DNA from: HdN1 sp964473645
Lineage (GTDB): Bacteria > Pseudomonadota > Gammaproteobacteria > Pseudomonadales > Ketobacteraceae
Reading direction: 5' to 3'
Length of the DNA: 64,000 nucleotides
Assembly: GCA_964473645.1 (NCBI GenBank)
Contig: CAYYPW010000001.1
Span: 124,001-188,000 of the forward strand
Positions within the stretch are counted from its first letter, which is position 1, and each line of letters opens with the position of its first letter. Below the pieces are notes generated by a model. The model did no database searches. It saw only the letters and a list, made by a program, of their open reading frames with translations, and was not told where the DNA came from. A program made the translations under genes and the position numbers. This document shows positions 62,101-64,000 of the stretch, one piece after another.

Positions 62101-64000
62101 TGTGCCAATGAAGCCGTCTATCGGTTTCCACTGTTGCCGCGCGTGTGGCTTGAACGCGCTGGCGTAAAACATATTCTCAACGACATCGATGGCGAAATTC
62201 AGGATTTGCACCACGCCTTGCAAATCAACCCTTTTTATACGCACGCTACCGTAAACCTGGTCAATGCCCTGGAATACCAAGGGCAATGGCAGGCGGCAAG
62301 CGAGGCGTTACACCAGGGGATTTTGCGCACCCCCAATCACGGCCCCTTTTACGGCTACAGAGCCGACCTCGAATGGCGCAGCGGGCAACGCGAAAATGCC
62401 ATTGCCAGTATCGAAAAGGCACTGATACTCATGCCTACTTATCACTGGGCATGGGATCGCCTGCTTGAATGGTGCCGTGCGCAGAATCAACCCTCGCGCG
62501 CAGAAACCTTTGCCGCCAATCAAGTTGAGCAATACCCACATATCGGGCAGCTATGGAAACGCTGCGCCGAAGCCACCACCGATATCACTCAAAAAACCCA
62601 ATTTATCGAACGTGCCCTGCAATGTGCGCCGCGTGACAGTGATTTTCTGCTGGCACGCTGTGGCCTGTTTGTACAGCAAGAAAAAATTGCCGACGCGCGG
62701 CAATTAATTCGGGAGACGTTCGCCGGCACGACGCTTCCTTCGGAGGTAGCGACCTACGATGCCTGGCTCGTCTATCAAGACGGTCGTCACACCGAAGCTA
62801 TCGAACAGCTCGAAACGTTATTGCGACAAGACCCGGCCCACTATGGTGCCTGGCGCCATTTGGCGCGCTGGTATCACAGTCGTGGCCAGAAAGAGGATTG
62901 CTTGCGTTGCGCCCGGCAGCTGGTAAAGCTTTATCCTCAATCAAACCCGTCACTGGTAGCTGCAGCAGAATATTTCATCGCGCATGCTAACGGCGACACT
63001 GCACTGCTGACAGAGGCACGCGAGTATCTGGAACGTGCCCTCCGCATTGATCACGCTGACAGCTACACATTTTTGACGCTGGTGGATCTGTATTTTGAGC
63101 AAAATGACATTGCAGCCGTTGAGCGCTTATATCAGCTCAATATTGCCGACGATAAAGATCTGTTCGTACAATCGCGCAAACTGCGACTGGCACTTAGCAT
63201 CGGCGATCTGGAAGGCGCGCTCAACACTTATGAAACGTTGCTGTGTGATCCCAATGGCACACAGTGGCTTGTGCTAGAACCACTGGAATGGTTTCGGGCC
63301 CGCAAGCGCCACCCCCAAGCCGCCAAGTTGCTGCAACGCCTGGTAAAGCAAGAACGCCTGTCAGCCATCGCCACGCGTGCCTGGGTCAAAAGCCTGCTAA
63401 CGCAAAGCGCAAGCCCGACACGCTTTTTGAATCGCGTGAAAAGTGCTGCATTGCCTGACGACCATTGGCAACACGCCATGATACAAGTGTTTCATTGCGT
63501 AAAGGATTTCCCTGAGGTTACCGCATACATCGAGCGAAAACTGCAAGCAAGGCTACGCGCACATCCCGCTACGTGGACACAGCTGGTGTACCACGCCATC
63601 GATCACAGCGACTGGGATCGCCTGCGCACTCTTTCAGAAGACACACAAACCCCAACACCGAGACCTACCCGCGCGGTGTATTTCACCAGCATTGGATGGC
63701 GCGCCACCCCCGAGTGGTCGAAGGCACGCGCATTGTGTGATTACGCAAAAACGCTGCCAAAAGACGACTCGTGGGACAATCTGATGCTATGGCAACAGTG
63801 GGATGCGTGGTTACACCATCGCGATAACGTGGATCGACAGGTGCTCGCCCATCTCGACCTGAATGAGCTAACGCCACTGGAGCGCTTTTTGTTTGAGATG
63901 TTGCAAGTCTTGCTGGAGAGCACGTATCCACTGACACAGCGTGGTGCGTGGGCATCCCTGCAAAGCAAAATAAAACCGCTATACGCGCGCCATCGTTCAC
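59110..64000 (+). CDS. Giant TPR protein with embedded C39-like cysteine peptidase domain (3' partial)
   Basis: Open frame from the ATG at 59110 to the right edge, more than 1630 residues with no stop. Residues about 1-300 are TPR-like helices. About 305-450 form a papain-like C39 domain: Cys324 in 'HHMTCAPATFAAIARFYG', His401 in 'GSAHMQAIIGYD' and Asp419 in 'YLLRDPFYPR' are positioned as a catalytic triad. After it, TPR-like units continue to the edge ('LDQAIAIDNDAAWLLIIKGDVL', 'HALQINPFYTHATVNLV'). There is no signal peptide, so it is probably cytoplasmic. No Shine-Dalgarno is obvious near 59110 and the codon before it is not decisive. The gene covers the last ~4.9 kb of the window. Peptidase substrate and partners unknown. 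Confidence 0.88.
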   Translation, partial: MDETKPQFIQIDNSTSLLADIEALADRGLYCQALALGETRWGAFKHWHTPPQRLMAARLLRHLGANRTADALVLAAYRKAPLDPEVMFYFARYILTRRGPFAALQLLQKQALPPSITPAQQARWIALKAGVMVRYRDWDTAEKLLDDAARLDPGSDEIPYQRAWLLTEQDRYADALALLEPLLDTAMAYCGTAMQVAHLYDVMGRHNDAVALLQKNLPVYESVDIAMQLYTLLLDDERLDEAEICVTRVQALVPKDAAWVNDTIAQLRFHRHYQKGDYTAAIDDLSHMRSIYYRRVREHLAAHQTEGRQTLLEVPFIRQHHMTCAPATFAAIARFYGYPVDHLQLAGQICYDGTPALEERRWISQNGWFVREFELNLDDIITLIDAGCPVGLATVEPGSAHMQAIIGYDTRRGIYLLRDPFYPRTQELLIEGAHQYYASTGPRCMVFVPQEKQAWLAALPLRYADFYDKYYAVLDALDQHARAQAISEFEALQAEAPHHRLTLWARRAIAHYDNDSATALKLVDQLREQYPDDLNLMVAKSSLLGSLGKQRERLEFLEACQARGINHPYLLQDLADLLAEDQRRQQETRHLLTTILKRQPLSATALWTLAGTLWSQREYEQAFVLYRLCICIQDKVEAYASSYFKAARHLRKTDEALAFLNHRVKLLGARAPNAHITLARAYEMLGREQDGLQTLNEALQTHAEDPWLVCEAFDMLLSNGEVERASALLQGAGHVISEVDRLTRLASIESYRGNKHQQLALLQQILSLSPTDFHSIARIASLTAETHSVAEAVQFLEEKLQFNPHNARLMQEKLQYVRQLPLDERGALLDAMAQFHPDNVNLLVARAQFANAQGDRTLALQLLDQAIAIDNDAAWLLIIKGDVLMTCQQVDQARAVFQRALTLAVDTEGVFERLLATHTDFIGKQFALRYIHEQLMQQVSFGNGILEFQEIARRYLPDTDVARFLDTAVTVRPDLWQSWIAKTRFLNETHHAGEALICANEAVYRFPLLPRVWLERAGVKHILNDIDGEIQDLHHALQINPFYTHATVNLVNALEYQGQWQAASEALHQGILRTPNHGPFYGYRADLEWRSGQRENAIASIEKALILMPTYHWAWDRLLEWCRAQNQPSRAETFAANQVEQYPHIGQLWKRCAEATTDITQKTQFIERALQCAPRDSDFLLARCGLFVQQEKIADARQLIRETFAGTTLPSEVATYDAWLVYQDGRHTEAIEQLETLLRQDPAHYGAWRHLARWYHSRGQKEDCLRCARQLVKLYPQSNPSLVAAAEYFIAHANGDTALLTEAREYLERALRIDHADSYTFLTLVDLYFEQNDIAAVERLYQLNIADDKDLFVQSRKLRLALSIGDLEGALNTYETLLCDPNGTQWLVLEPLEWFRARKRHPQAAKLLQRLVKQERLSAIATRAWVKSLLTQSASPTRFLNRVKSAALPDDHWQHAMIQVFHCVKDFPEVTAYIERKLQARLRAHPATWTQLVYHAIDHSDWDRLRTLSEDTQTPTPRPTRAVYFTSIGWRATPEWSKARALCDYAKTLPKDDSWDNLMLWQQWDAWLHHRDNVDRQVLAHLDLNELTPLERFLFEMLQVLLESTYPLTQRGAWASLQSKIKPLYARHRS

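Noticed and set aside
1..64000. CRISPR arrays, rRNA operons, prophage or integron structures
   Set aside because: No regularly spaced repeats, rRNA signatures, integrase or phage structural genes were seen on either strand.

Overview
The window looks like chromosomal DNA of a Gram-negative, motile, metabolically versatile proteobacterium, most likely a gammaproteobacterium. Supporting this are outer-membrane beta-barrel proteins, a DUF423 membrane protein, a Pseudomonas-like desaturase/reductase pair, a two-copy Che system and many hybrid histidine kinases. GC content appears moderate, roughly mid-50s by eye. Genus cannot be fixed from the sequence alone. No rRNA, tRNA, CRISPR array or intact insertion sequence was seen.

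Layout. 1-2466: end of modA, then modB and modC (molybdate uptake). 2487-6121: a voltage-sensor-like membrane protein, then an AT-richer fatty acid hydroxylase gene bracketed by two ~180-bp direct repeats, then an HSL-type esterase. 6090-9248: 7TMR-DISM hybrid kinase. 9424-15566: DUF423, DUF481 barrel, SLC13-type transporter, SnoaL-like protein, steroid 5-alpha-reductase-like protein and a YbaK-HDOD fusion. 16017-19533: a three-gene signalling operon comprising a HisKA-REC protein without an ATPase domain, a REC-NarX-type kinase and a NarL-type regulator.

19673-38733 is the centrepiece: two related chemosensory clusters in the same orientation. Cluster A is REC-cheY-cheA-MCP-cheW-MCP. Cluster B is cheY-STAS-cheA-MCP-cheW-cheR-cheD-cheB. 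They are separated by a reverse-strand dCACHE hybrid kinase. Each cluster is preceded by the same type of TAGGAA-N2-TTCCTA palindrome and a conserved 33-bp promoter-like block. Only cluster B carries the adaptation enzymes. All three receptors end in DFVRF, which fits the CheR/CheB docking pentapeptide. Both CheA proteins carry a pair of 24-residue repeats resembling the c-di-GMP-binding MshEN motif, and a REC-DUF3369-HD-GYP protein (predicted c-di-GMP phosphodiesterase) follows shortly after cluster B.

38768-51950: TauE/SafE permease, the HD-GYP regulator, a CHASE2 nucleotide cyclase, a FecR-TPR-outer-membrane-barrel protein whose barrel half has different base composition, a small lipoprotein, and a CHASE-PAS hybrid kinase with its response regulator. 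52395-64000: stand-alone YbaK deacylase, a PEP-CTERM-like secreted protein, a fatty acid desaturase with its ferredoxin-type reductase, a secreted protein of unknown function, a Xre-RES toxin-antitoxin pair, cyanase, and a very large TPR protein (>1630 residues, running off the right edge) with an embedded C39-like cysteine peptidase domain.
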